Below are positions 1 to 4,405 of a stretch of DNA of 5,591 bases, piece by piece. Position 1 is the first letter of the stretch. The number at the start of each line of letters is the position of its first letter. Origin of the DNA: CAIYEO01 sp037139575 (GTDB taxonomy: Bacteria > Patescibacteriota > Saccharimonadia > Saccharimonadales > UBA4665); NCBI GenBank assembly GCA_037139575.1, contig JBAXGD010000027.1, forward strand, positions 1 through 5,591, read 5' to 3'. Under the pieces are notes generated by a model. The model was not told the origin of the DNA. It was given only the letters and a program-made list of their open reading frames with translations, and did not search any database. A program made the translations under genes and the position numbers.

Positions 1-819
1 AGTGGTCACGAAAAGAAGTTTGTCATGCCAACTAATTGTCCTGACTGTCAGGCACTACTAGTTAAATCTAAAAAAGATGAAGCCGTCTGGAGGTGTCCGA
101 ATAATCTCTGCCCAGCAAGAGTACATAATAAGATAACTCATTTCGCATCCAAGGGCGCATTAGACATAGATGGCTTGGGTGAAAAAAATATTAAATCTCT
201 GCTCGATGCAAAGCTAATCGATGATTCCGCAGATATATTCAGCCTTAAATTTGAAGATGTTAATAATCTAGAGAGATTCGCAGATATTTCTGCTCATAAA
301 TTAATAGATTCAATAGCCCTAAAGAAGACTCCAAATCTAGCTAAGTTTATATTTGCCTTAGGCATAAGACACGTTGGAATACAGACAGCTACAGATTTAG
401 TAACTCATTTTAGGTCATTAGATAAAATCTCTGAGGCTAGTGAAGATGAGCTTTTGGGCGTAGAGGGTATTGGAGAAGTTGTTGCCGAATCTATAGTTGA
501 TTGGTTTGCTGAAAAGGAGAATCAGGATCTGCTTCAGAAATTTGAAAAACTCGGCGTAGAACCCATAAGCCCAAGACTCGATGGACAAACACTAACTGGA
601 AAGTACTTTGTTATATCTGGAACTTTGTCCTCAATCGATAGAGAGGCTGCTGCAGATAAGATTCGAGGCAATGGTGGAGTCTTTCAGAGTAGCGTCGGAA
701 AAGACACCACGTATCTTATTACGGGTGAAAATCCTGGCAAAAGCAAAGTAGATAAAGCAAACAAGCTCGGCATTAAAATTATTGATGAAGCTGAATTTAA
801 TAAACTCTTTAAGAATTGA
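1..819 (+). CDS. ligA: NAD-dependent DNA ligase LigA, C-terminal part (5' end outside the window)
   Basis: LigA seals nicks in duplex DNA using NAD+ during replication and repair. The frame is open from base 1, so this is the 3' end of a longer gene: 272 residues of a protein usually near 670. The adenylation domain and most of the OB domain lie upstream. Visible in order (window residue numbers): a four-cysteine zinc finger, C13-x2-C16 and C32-x4-C37, preceded by the typical FVMPTNCP; a helix-hairpin-helix domain at about 45-190 with DGLG (57-60), LGIRHVG (120-126) and GVEGIGE (153-159); and a C-terminal BRCT domain from about 198 with TGKYFVISGTL and TTYLITGENPGKSK. The ATG at 25 is internal, since the preceding codons (SGHEKKFV) continue the family alignment. 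The TGA stop lies inside the -35 box of the next promoter. The protein appears intact to its normal C-terminus. Confidence 0.97.
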   Translation, partial: SGHEKKFVMPTNCPDCQALLVKSKKDEAVWRCPNNLCPARVHNKITHFASKGALDIDGLGEKNIKSLLDAKLIDDSADIFSLKFEDVNNLERFADISAHKLIDSIALKKTPNLAKFIFALGIRHVGIQTATDLVTHFRSLDKISEASEDELLGVEGIGEVVAESIVDWFAEKENQDLLQKFEKLGVEPISPRLDGQTLTGKYFVISGTLSSIDREAAADKIRGNGGVFQSSVGKDTTYLITGENPGKSKVDKANKLGIKIIDEAEFNKLFKN

Positions 820-844
820 CAAGCAATAATTTAAAGTATATAAC
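816..844 (+). promoter_or_regulatory. Strong sigma70-type promoter overlapping the ligA stop
   Basis: A perfect -35 TTGACA (816-821), a 17-nt spacer and a near-perfect -10 TATAAC (839-844). The -35 box contains the ligA stop codon TGA (817-819). Transcription is predicted to start near 851. The genes beyond the downstream terminator face the other way, so this promoter has no protein-coding target and must drive the intergenic RNA. Confidence 0.8.
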
Positions 845-850
845 CATAAG

Positions 851-969
851 TAGGTTCGTGCGTAACTGCGGCGCGATGAAAAATAAACACGAACAGAAAT
901 AAAAATCACCGGCCGCTTCGGTGGGCACGTGCGAATTTATAAAAAACACCAATTGAGTTGGTGTTTTTT
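851..969 (+). ncRNA. Putative free-standing structured small RNA, class unknown
   Basis: An independent transcription unit of about 118 nt lies between ligA and the convergent PgeF-like gene: near-consensus promoter at 816-844, predicted +1 near 851, and intrinsic terminator at 941-969. Bases 851-863 pair with 927-939 in an uninterrupted 13-bp helix (9 Watson-Crick, 4 G-U) that closes the RNA just before the terminator. Inside are a CCGC-UUCG-GTGG hairpin (913-924, cUUCGg tetraloop) and an A-rich linker (876-906). GCGGC (868-872) is complementary to GCCGC (912-916). An alternative pairing is 854-860 with 888-894 (7 perfect pairs). I see no SRP RNA GGAAG/GCAG motif, no tRNA-like end and no RNase P core. 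A riboswitch is unlikely because no co-directional gene follows. An RNA gene is well supported by signals; its identity is unknown. Confidence 0.6.
941..969. terminator. Bidirectional intrinsic terminator between convergent units
   Basis: A perfect 12-bp stem, AAAAAACACCAA (941-952) with TTGGTGTTTTTT (958-969), around the 5-nt loop TTGAG. T940-A970 adds a thirteenth pair. The stem ends in six A/T pairs, so each strand's transcript ends in a U run. It serves the putative sRNA (and any ligA read-through) on the plus strand and the PgeF-like gene on the minus strand, whose TAA stop (970-968) overlaps the stem. Confidence 0.92.
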
Positions 970-1690
970 AGTTTTTGACACTAAATCCAACGGAGAAAAT
1001 ATTTCTACCTTCAGGACTATTTTCAATCACTGATCTTCTGTGTGAAAAAAAGTCATTGCTGTATGTGTCAATCATTGAATCTTCAATTTGATTATCGCCT
1101 ACTCCCAAATGTTTGAGTTCAGATATAATAAAGCCCTGCAAGTCGATATGATATTTTTGGTTTATCAACTCTATATAAGGCTTCCAAGAATCTGATTTTT
1201 TTTGCTTTTCATTAATGTCATCAAAATAATAAGATCCTTTTCTTATTGAAGGGCCAATGTAGAATCTCAGATCTTTTATTTCTTCATGTCTATCCTTTAA
1301 CATATGCTTTAGTGCTTTCTTATGAATACCAGTTAGGGCATTTTTGTGTCCTATATGCACTAAGCCAAGATTGAAATTTTTGACTGAATATATCACTAAC
1401 GGAATACAGTCAGCCGGAAAAAGGGTAAGACAGTTCTGTTTATTGTTAGTAAAATACCCATCACATTTTATAAAGTTCCATGAACTAATTGGAAAAGTAT
1501 AATCAATGTCAATCAATGAGTCTTCACCACTTGTGCTCATACCTAGAAAAGCAGATTCATTAAAGAATTTTTCAAGTTTTATTCTGTTATATTCAACAAT
1601 ATTTTTGTTACTGAATCTTGAGTCCATATTACCGAATTCTTTACCGGAGAACATAATTTTGTAGGAATATTTATTTTTAACAATTATCAT
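968..1690 (-). CDS. Divergent PgeF/YfiH (Cu-oxidase_4, 'laccase-domain') family protein
   Basis: The PgeF/YfiH/YlmD family (related to mammalian LACC1) comprises cytosolic proteins with reported purine-nucleoside phosphorylase, deaminase or oxidase activities, using a His-Cys-His metal site. This 240-aa protein has normal family length and the expected order of motifs: CDGYFTN (76-82), LTLFPADCIPLVIY (88-101) with metal ligand C95, LGLVHIGHKNALTGI (108-122) with ligand H112, YIGPSIRKGSYYF (144-156) and FFSHRRS near the C-terminus. The first ligand, normally the His of a QVHG motif, is not evident: the equivalent stretch reads STSGEDS (52-58). The usual HAGW is HIGH here. The ATG at 1690 overlaps the upstream hydrolase gene by 14 nt and has an AGGA Shine-Dalgarno six bases upstream, indicating translational coupling. 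Family assignment is solid; the exact activity is uncertain because of the missing ligand. Confidence 0.85.
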   Translation of the reverse strand: MIIVKNKYSYKIMFSGKEFGNMDSRFSNKNIVEYNRIKLEKFFNESAFLGMSTSGEDSLIDIDYTFPISSWNFIKCDGYFTNNKQNCLTLFPADCIPLVIYSVKNFNLGLVHIGHKNALTGIHKKALKHMLKDRHEEIKDLRFYIGPSIRKGSYYFDDINEKQKKSDSWKPYIELINQKYHIDLQGFIISELKHLGVGDNQIEDSMIDTYSNDFFSHRRSVIENSPEGRNIFSVGFSVKN

Positions 1691-2528
1691 TGATGATCCT
1701 TATGATGTTATCAGCAGTATTTCTAACTGATTCATTGTTCACTATATTATCACTGGGCTTAAAGCCAATCCTTCTGAAATTATGTTCCACTCCATAAATA
1801 GAATAAGTAACAACATCACTACTATTGTTCATCATTTCTGTTGTTAAATCAAAGTAGGCGTTTTGGATATCTATTGGTATATTCGCATCGTCTTTCTGAA
1901 AATAACTGATTACTACCCTGGCACCAAGTTGTGAAGCTTCCATTATGTTCTTAAATACCGGAGAAGACTTTATTTCCCACTTTGAATTTAACAAATCTCT
2001 AAAATTGTCGCCATATGGTATATTTTCGGCTTCAATTGGATATGCAGCGGGCGACTGCAGTACTAAATTATTCAATTCTAGATTTTTGTTTAATAAAGCA
2101 TGAGCCCTCGCTGCTATGTAGCTTCCTGAGCTCATTCCTATAAAATTGATTCTAGAAAGACTATTCTTATTGGCAATAAATTCAGTTATATTCTTTAATG
2201 TTTCAATCCTCGTTCCAAAGGTTTCAATTTCCAGGCTTCCGCTCGATCCGCCAGTGCCAGCGTGATTGAACATTAGGCTGCTTTTACCCTGATTGGCTAA
2301 TAAGATAGCAATTCTGCCGTAAAGTTTATTTATTAGAGGTAGATTTATTTGTCTTTCTGGGTCTTTCGGAATTCCTCCGACCATTACTGTTAAGTTATCA
2401 TTATTCTCGCTACCATCATAATATGCGTACCTAATTGAGTTGTTATTTATGTCCACTCGGCCAATTTCAAAATCACCAATATCTAACCATTCCTTTTCCG
2501 ATTGAGGGAGATAATCGTCACGCTTCAT
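1677..2528 (-). CDS. Alpha/beta hydrolase
   Basis: An alpha/beta-hydrolase-fold protein of 283 aa counted from the ATG at 2528. It shows the oxyanion-side strand VMVGGIP, a FNHAGTGGSSGS segment (87-98), the nucleophile elbow IGMSSGS (130-136) with Ser133, the acid segment YFQKDDANIP with probable Asp214, and GVEHNF with probable catalytic His249. No signal peptide or membrane segment is visible, so it is probably cytosolic. Substrate cannot be read from the sequence; an esterase or acyl-hydrolase role is only a guess. It is the first gene of a two-gene operon and overlaps the PgeF-like gene by 14 nt. The reading frame can be extended to a TTG at 2543, but that codon lies inside the promoter spacer and has no Shine-Dalgarno. 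The ATG at 2528 coincides with the predicted transcription start, so the mRNA is probably leaderless. Confidence 0.85.
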   Translation of the reverse strand: MKRDDYLPQSEKEWLDIGDFEIGRVDINNNSIRYAYYDGSENNDNLTVMVGGIPKDPERQINLPLINKLYGRIAILLANQGKSSLMFNHAGTGGSSGSLEIETFGTRIETLKNITEFIANKNSLSRINFIGMSSGSYIAARAHALLNKNLELNNLVLQSPAAYPIEAENIPYGDNFRDLLNSKWEIKSSPVFKNIMEASQLGARVVISYFQKDDANIPIDIQNAYFDLTTEMMNNSSDVVTYSIYGVEHNFRRIGFKPSDNIVNNESVRNTADNIIRIINDNC

Positions 2529-2534
2529 AATATT

Positions 2535-2563
2535 ATTATCCAATAATATAGTTATACAATCAA
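2535..2563 (-). promoter_or_regulatory. Promoter of the minus-strand hydrolase/PgeF-like operon (leaderless)
   Basis: On the minus strand: TTGATT (2563-2558), a 17-nt spacer and GATAAT (2540-2535). Counting seven bases from the last -10 base places +1 exactly on the A of the ATG at 2528. That explains the lack of a good Shine-Dalgarno and decides the start in favour of 2528 over the TTG at 2543. Confidence 0.65.
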
Positions 2564-2577
2564 ATATTAATCTGGAC

Positions 2578-2605
2578 TTTAATTTATTAAAACTTACTTT
2601 ATAAT
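2578..2605 (+). promoter_or_regulatory. tRNA-Ala promoter
   Basis: A perfect TATAAT (2600-2605) lies 15 bases before the tRNA 5' end. The -35 is weak (TTTAAT at 2578-2583, 16-nt spacer). Predicted +1 is near 2612, giving a short 5' leader that RNase P would remove. It is divergent from the minus-strand operon promoter about 15 bp away. Confidence 0.6.
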
Positions 2606-2620
2606 AAGGGTTAGTTTTTT

Positions 2621-2697
2621 GGGGCTGTAGCTCAGTTGGCTAGAGCGCTTCCATGGCATGGAAGAGGTCCAGGGTTCGAGTCCCTGTAGCTCCACCA
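2621..2697 (+). tRNA. tRNA-Ala (anticodon GGC), CCA encoded
   Basis: A complete 77-nt cloverleaf. The acceptor GGGGCTG pairs with TAGCTCC, giving the G3:U70 wobble that is the alanine identity element. The D arm has GCTC/GAGC (2630-2645), the anticodon stem CTTCC/GGAAG (2648-2652 and 2660-2664) encloses loop ATGGCAT with anticodon GGC at 2655-2657, and the T arm is CAGGG-TTCGAGT-CCCTG. Discriminator A2694 is followed by an encoded CCA. It decodes GCC/GCU alanine codons. It has its own promoter and terminator. Its 3' end resembles a sequence at 3421-3439. Confidence 0.97.
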
Positions 2698-2719
2698 TAC
2701 CGCTTATGTTTATAGGAAT

Positions 2720-2745
2720 AGTCAGCTTCTTTGGCTGGCTGTTTT
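2720..2745 (+). terminator. Intrinsic terminator of tRNA-Ala
   Basis: AGTCAGC (2720-2726) pairs with GCTGGCT (2734-2740) through seven pairs including one G-U, around a 7-nt loop, followed by GTTTTCATTT. It lies 22 bases after the tRNA and before the promoter of the next gene. Confidence 0.75.
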
Positions 2746-2767
2746 CATTTATAGAACCAAACTTGCT

Positions 2768-2773
2768 TATAAT
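2768..2773 (+). promoter_or_regulatory. Putative -10 box for the small membrane-protein gene
   Basis: A perfect TATAAT at 2768-2773. No good -35 is found at standard spacing (TTTTCA at 2742-2747 would need a 20-nt spacer). It predicts a 5' leader of about 50 nt. The gene has an AGGA Shine-Dalgarno at 2818-2821, eight bases before ATG, unlike the leaderless-looking neighbours. Confidence 0.4.
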
Positions 2774-2829
2774 GCTTGCGCTAATACCCTATCCATGAGT
2801 TAATTGTGGTATTAAATAGGAAAACATAG

Positions 2830-3174
2830 ATGGCAAAAGCAACTAAAAAAGTTACGAAACCTAAATCTAATTCTAGTAAATTTGAAACTTTGACTATGGC
2901 TAGTTATGCGCTCATCGCAAGTGCTCTGCTAAGTGCACTGTTTATATGGAGTGTGAAAGACCTTGCAACAGCCGAGAGAGGTGTTGGCTATTACAACGGT
3001 GTTGCTCAGGTAAATCCTGTTGGAGCTCCAATGAATTATGCTGCTATAGCTAGTGCAATATTGCTTCTCTACGCATTTTTGAAATGCAAAAACAAGTGGG
3101 AGCAGATATTGATTGGATGTACTGCAACAGCAATAGCGTGTGGGTACTTCATATACCTGTATGGTCTAGCATAG
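2830..3174 (+). CDS. Small three-helix membrane protein, function unknown
   Basis: I do not recognise this 114-aa protein. It begins with a lysine-rich, probably cytoplasmic tail (residues 1-17; seven Lys by residue 17, no acidic residue). Three hydrophobic segments follow: about 24-42, 68-86 and 93-113. A polar loop of about 25 residues between the first two (KDLATAERGVGYYNGVAQVN) would face outside by the positive-inside rule. There is no signal peptidase or lipobox motif. The start is supported by AGGA eight bases upstream. It is codon-wise like its AT-rich neighbours, unlike the GC-rich ORF that follows 43 bp later. It stands alone after the tRNA terminator. Real gene: likely; role: unknown. 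Confidence 0.75.
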   Translation: MAKATKKVTKPKSNSSKFETLTMASYALIASALLSALFIWSVKDLATAERGVGYYNGVAQVNPVGAPMNYAAIASAILLLYAFLKCKNKWEQILIGCTATAIACGYFIYLYGLA

Positions 3175-3178
3175 AGTT

Positions 3179-3206
3179 TTGACATTTCGATAACCGGCGC
3201 GACAAT
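3179..3206 (+). promoter_or_regulatory. Promoter of the GC-rich 65-aa gene
   Basis: A perfect -35 TTGACA (3179-3184), a 16-nt spacer and GACAAT (3201-3206, four of six matches). Predicted +1 is near 3213, only about five bases before the ATG at 3218, so the message would be almost leaderless. The -10 sits inside the palindrome at 3197-3214. Confidence 0.5.
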
Positions 3207-3214
3207 AGTCGCGC
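3197..3214. promoter_or_regulatory. Perfect palindrome over the -10/start region (candidate operator)
   Basis: GCGCGAC (3197-3203), AATA, GTCGCGC (3208-3214): a perfect 7-4-7 inverted repeat. It covers the putative -10 box and start site and ends three bases before the ATG. If transcription starts near 3213 the mRNA cannot form the hairpin, so a DNA operator is the more natural reading. In read-through RNA it would form a stem-loop immediately before the start codon. Confidence 0.5.
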
Positions 3215-3217
3215 ACC

Positions 3218-3415
3218 ATGAAGCCAAATAAATCAAAGAAACCTACTCAACAAAGTGATCGCATAATCAGAGCCCGGGGGATCCGGAGAGAACCCGTTGA
3301 CTTGAAGAAGCTCGCTAGAGCTTTCATCGCCCTGTCCGAGGATCAGGCAAAGCAGGGGGCAGCATCAGCCAAGATCCAGAAGCTCTCCAAGGGGAGCAAG
3401 AAGGCCGGGGTTTGA
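3218..3415 (+). CDS. Small basic actinobacterial-like protein in a GC-rich island
   Basis: A 65-aa highly basic protein. The N-terminus (MKPNKSKKPTQQ) is lysine-rich and encoded by AT-rich codons. The core, residues 19-45, reads RARGIRREPVDLKKLARAFI followed by ALSEDQA; the tail is Ala/Lys-rich. From memory, the core pattern (R-x-R-x-x-R-R-x-P-x-D-x-K-x-L-A-R-A-x-I-x-L-A) is typical of short uncharacterised proteins common in Actinobacteria; this was not checked by search. The DNA changes sharply: about 61% GC over 3271-3410, with CTC, CTG, ATC, GCC and AAG codons, against roughly 35-40% around it. There is no Shine-Dalgarno; a promoter ends just before the ATG. A horizontally acquired gene with a rewritten 5' end is the simplest reading. 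Alternatively the GC-rich DNA could act as an RNA. The function is unknown. Confidence 0.65.
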   Translation: MKPNKSKKPTQQSDRIIRARGIRREPVDLKKLARAFIALSEDQAKQGAASAKIQKLSKGSKKAGV

Positions 3416-3420
3416 AAGCT

Positions 3421-3439
3421 GTCCCCAAAGGTCCACCAT
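3421..3439 (+). repeat. tRNA-3'-end-like sequence, imperfect direct repeat of the tRNA-Ala 3' end
   Basis: GTCCCCAAAGGTCCACCAT matches the tRNA-Ala 3' end at 2680-2698 at 15 of 19 positions, including GTCCC and the final TCCACCAT. It has the same orientation and directly follows the GC-rich gene. This is the geometry of an attachment-site remnant or of a tRNA 3' fragment carried in with foreign DNA. No integrase is present and the match is short, so chance remains possible. Confidence 0.35.
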
Positions 3440-3472
3440 TTTGACTAGATTTACCCATTTCTAAAAATAAAT

Positions 3473-3481
3473 TGCTATAAT
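3473..3481 (+). promoter_or_regulatory. Extended -10 promoter of the membrane-anchored protein gene
   Basis: TGC-TATAAT (3473-3481), a perfect extended -10. No strong -35 is seen (TTTACC at 3450-3455 would need a 20-nt spacer). Predicted +1 at 3488-3490 coincides with the ATG at 3490, so the mRNA would be leaderless; no Shine-Dalgarno is present. Confidence 0.6.
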
Positions 3482-3489
3482 TAATATCA

Positions 3490-4383
3490 ATGACAAATAA
3501 GCTTATTAAAAAATTGGATAATAACTCATCCAATAATAGATTATTCATAGTTGGAGGGATTATCCTTCTTGCTGTAGGCGTTGGGCTTTGGATTAATAGT
3601 ATTTATTTAAATCCAACAAATGTATTCTGGGCATCCTTATCTAATGACTTATCTACAACTGGCTTTACTAAGGAAATAAATAATTCTACTAGTCAAACAA
3701 GTGTCAAGCAGGTAGTTCAAGTGGCCTTTTCTGGTAGCAGTTATGCTCATTCAATAACCACATTAACTCAATCTGGAACAACTGTTGTTACCGAAGAGAT
3801 TAATAGCCCTGATAGTGAATATGTAAGATATCTTAATATCTCATCATCTAATAAAGACAATAAAAATTACAAACCCGTACTCAATTTATGGGGTTATCAA
3901 AACAGCACAAAAGCTTCAGGTGCTCAATCAACCAGAACTTTCTATCAGTCAATTTTTGGCATTCTTCCTTTTGGCAATCTAACTCCAGATCAAAGAGGCA
4001 ATCTTTTAAAAATTGCTAAACAAGAGAATGTTTATAAGGTCAATTCTAAAGAAGTGACTCATGAAACAATTGCCGGCAAGAAAGTAGACACACTTAAAGT
4101 AGAAGTTAACTTGCAGGGCTACATTAAATTAATGAAAACTTTTGCAGGATATGTTGGCTTTAAGGGACTTGATAGCATAGATCCTAGTCAATATGCATCT
4201 CAGAAGCCGGTCACAGTTAAGATTAGTATTGAACCTGCATCTAGAAATCTAGTTCAAATAGATAATGGTACAGCTGCCGGAAAGAGTTTATATTCTGGTT
4301 TCGGAGTAAATCCAATGCTCACCTTACCGAAAGACAAAATTAGTCTTACAAATCTAGAGAAAAAGATCCAAGCAATAAAATAA
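3490..4383 (+). CDS. Single-pass membrane-anchored extracytoplasmic protein, function unknown
   Basis: 297 aa. A short basic N-terminus (MTNKLIKKL, R17) is followed by one hydrophobic helix at about 18-38 (LFIVGGIILLAVGVGLWINS), with no lipobox cysteine or clear signal-peptidase site, so it is probably an uncleaved anchor with the C-terminal ~255 residues outside. The exported part is rich in Ser, Thr and Asn and contains no cysteine. It holds a segment, ETIAGKKVDTLKVEVNLQGY, followed by a helix and later PVTVKISIEPASRNLVQID. This strand-rich layout faintly recalls lipid-binding LolA/LppX-like envelope proteins, but I cannot confirm that. The start is fixed by the extended -10 box ending nine bases before the ATG. 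It lies 22 bp before the next hydrolase gene, which has its own -10 box. A cell-envelope role is inferred from topology and neighbours only. Confidence 0.8.
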   Translation: MTNKLIKKLDNNSSNNRLFIVGGIILLAVGVGLWINSIYLNPTNVFWASLSNDLSTTGFTKEINNSTSQTSVKQVVQVAFSGSSYAHSITTLTQSGTTVVTEEINSPDSEYVRYLNISSSNKDNKNYKPVLNLWGYQNSTKASGAQSTRTFYQSIFGILPFGNLTPDQRGNLLKIAKQENVYKVNSKEVTHETIAGKKVDTLKVEVNLQGYIKLMKTFAGYVGFKGLDSIDPSQYASQKPVTVKISIEPASRNLVQIDNGTAAGKSLYSGFGVNPMLTLPKDKISLTNLEKKIQAIK

Positions 4384-4392
4384 TAAAAAATA

Positions 4393-4398
4393 TATAAT
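4393..4398 (+). promoter_or_regulatory. -10 box of the hydrolase/Mur-like gene pair
   Basis: A perfect TATAAT at 4393-4398, with its last base eight positions before the ATG at 4406. Predicted +1 is 4405-4406, again leaderless. No convincing -35 is visible and the surroundings are AT-rich, so a chance TATAAT is possible; the lack of a Shine-Dalgarno and the repeated spacing elsewhere support it. Confidence 0.5.
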
Positions 4399-4405
4399 TG
4401 AGCTT

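Noticed and set aside
876..902. Tiny ORF MKNKHEQK inside the intergenic RNA (leader peptide?)
   Set aside because: Only eight codons, no Shine-Dalgarno and no downstream co-directional gene to attenuate; the A-rich stretch is better read as an RNA linker.
631..909. 92-aa minus-strand ORF overlapping the ligA BRCT region
   Set aside because: It lies antisense to well-conserved ligA coding sequence, has no recognisable domain and runs through the promoter/sRNA region; a shadow frame.
851..939. Self-cleaving ribozyme (twister or hammerhead) in the intergenic RNA
   Set aside because: GTAAC after the closing helix and GATGAAA look suggestive, but the other conserved core elements (twister loop 4, hammerhead CUGANGA plus GAAA) are absent.
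2529..2543. TTG at 2543 as start of the minus-strand hydrolase
   Set aside because: It lies within the promoter spacer, upstream of the predicted transcription start, and lacks a Shine-Dalgarno; the ATG at 2528 is preferred.
3200..3440. tmRNA or complete tRNA ending at the CCA near 3438
   Set aside because: The expected 5' acceptor partner (GGACCTT-like) is not found upstream, and the T-arm-like GGGG...CCCC has an oversized loop that includes the ORF stop; only a 3'-end resemblance remains.
3324..3548. 74-aa minus-strand ORF across the GC-rich island
   Set aside because: Antisense to the 65-aa gene and to the start of the 3490 gene, with low-complexity composition; the plus-strand frame has family-like character and promoter signals.
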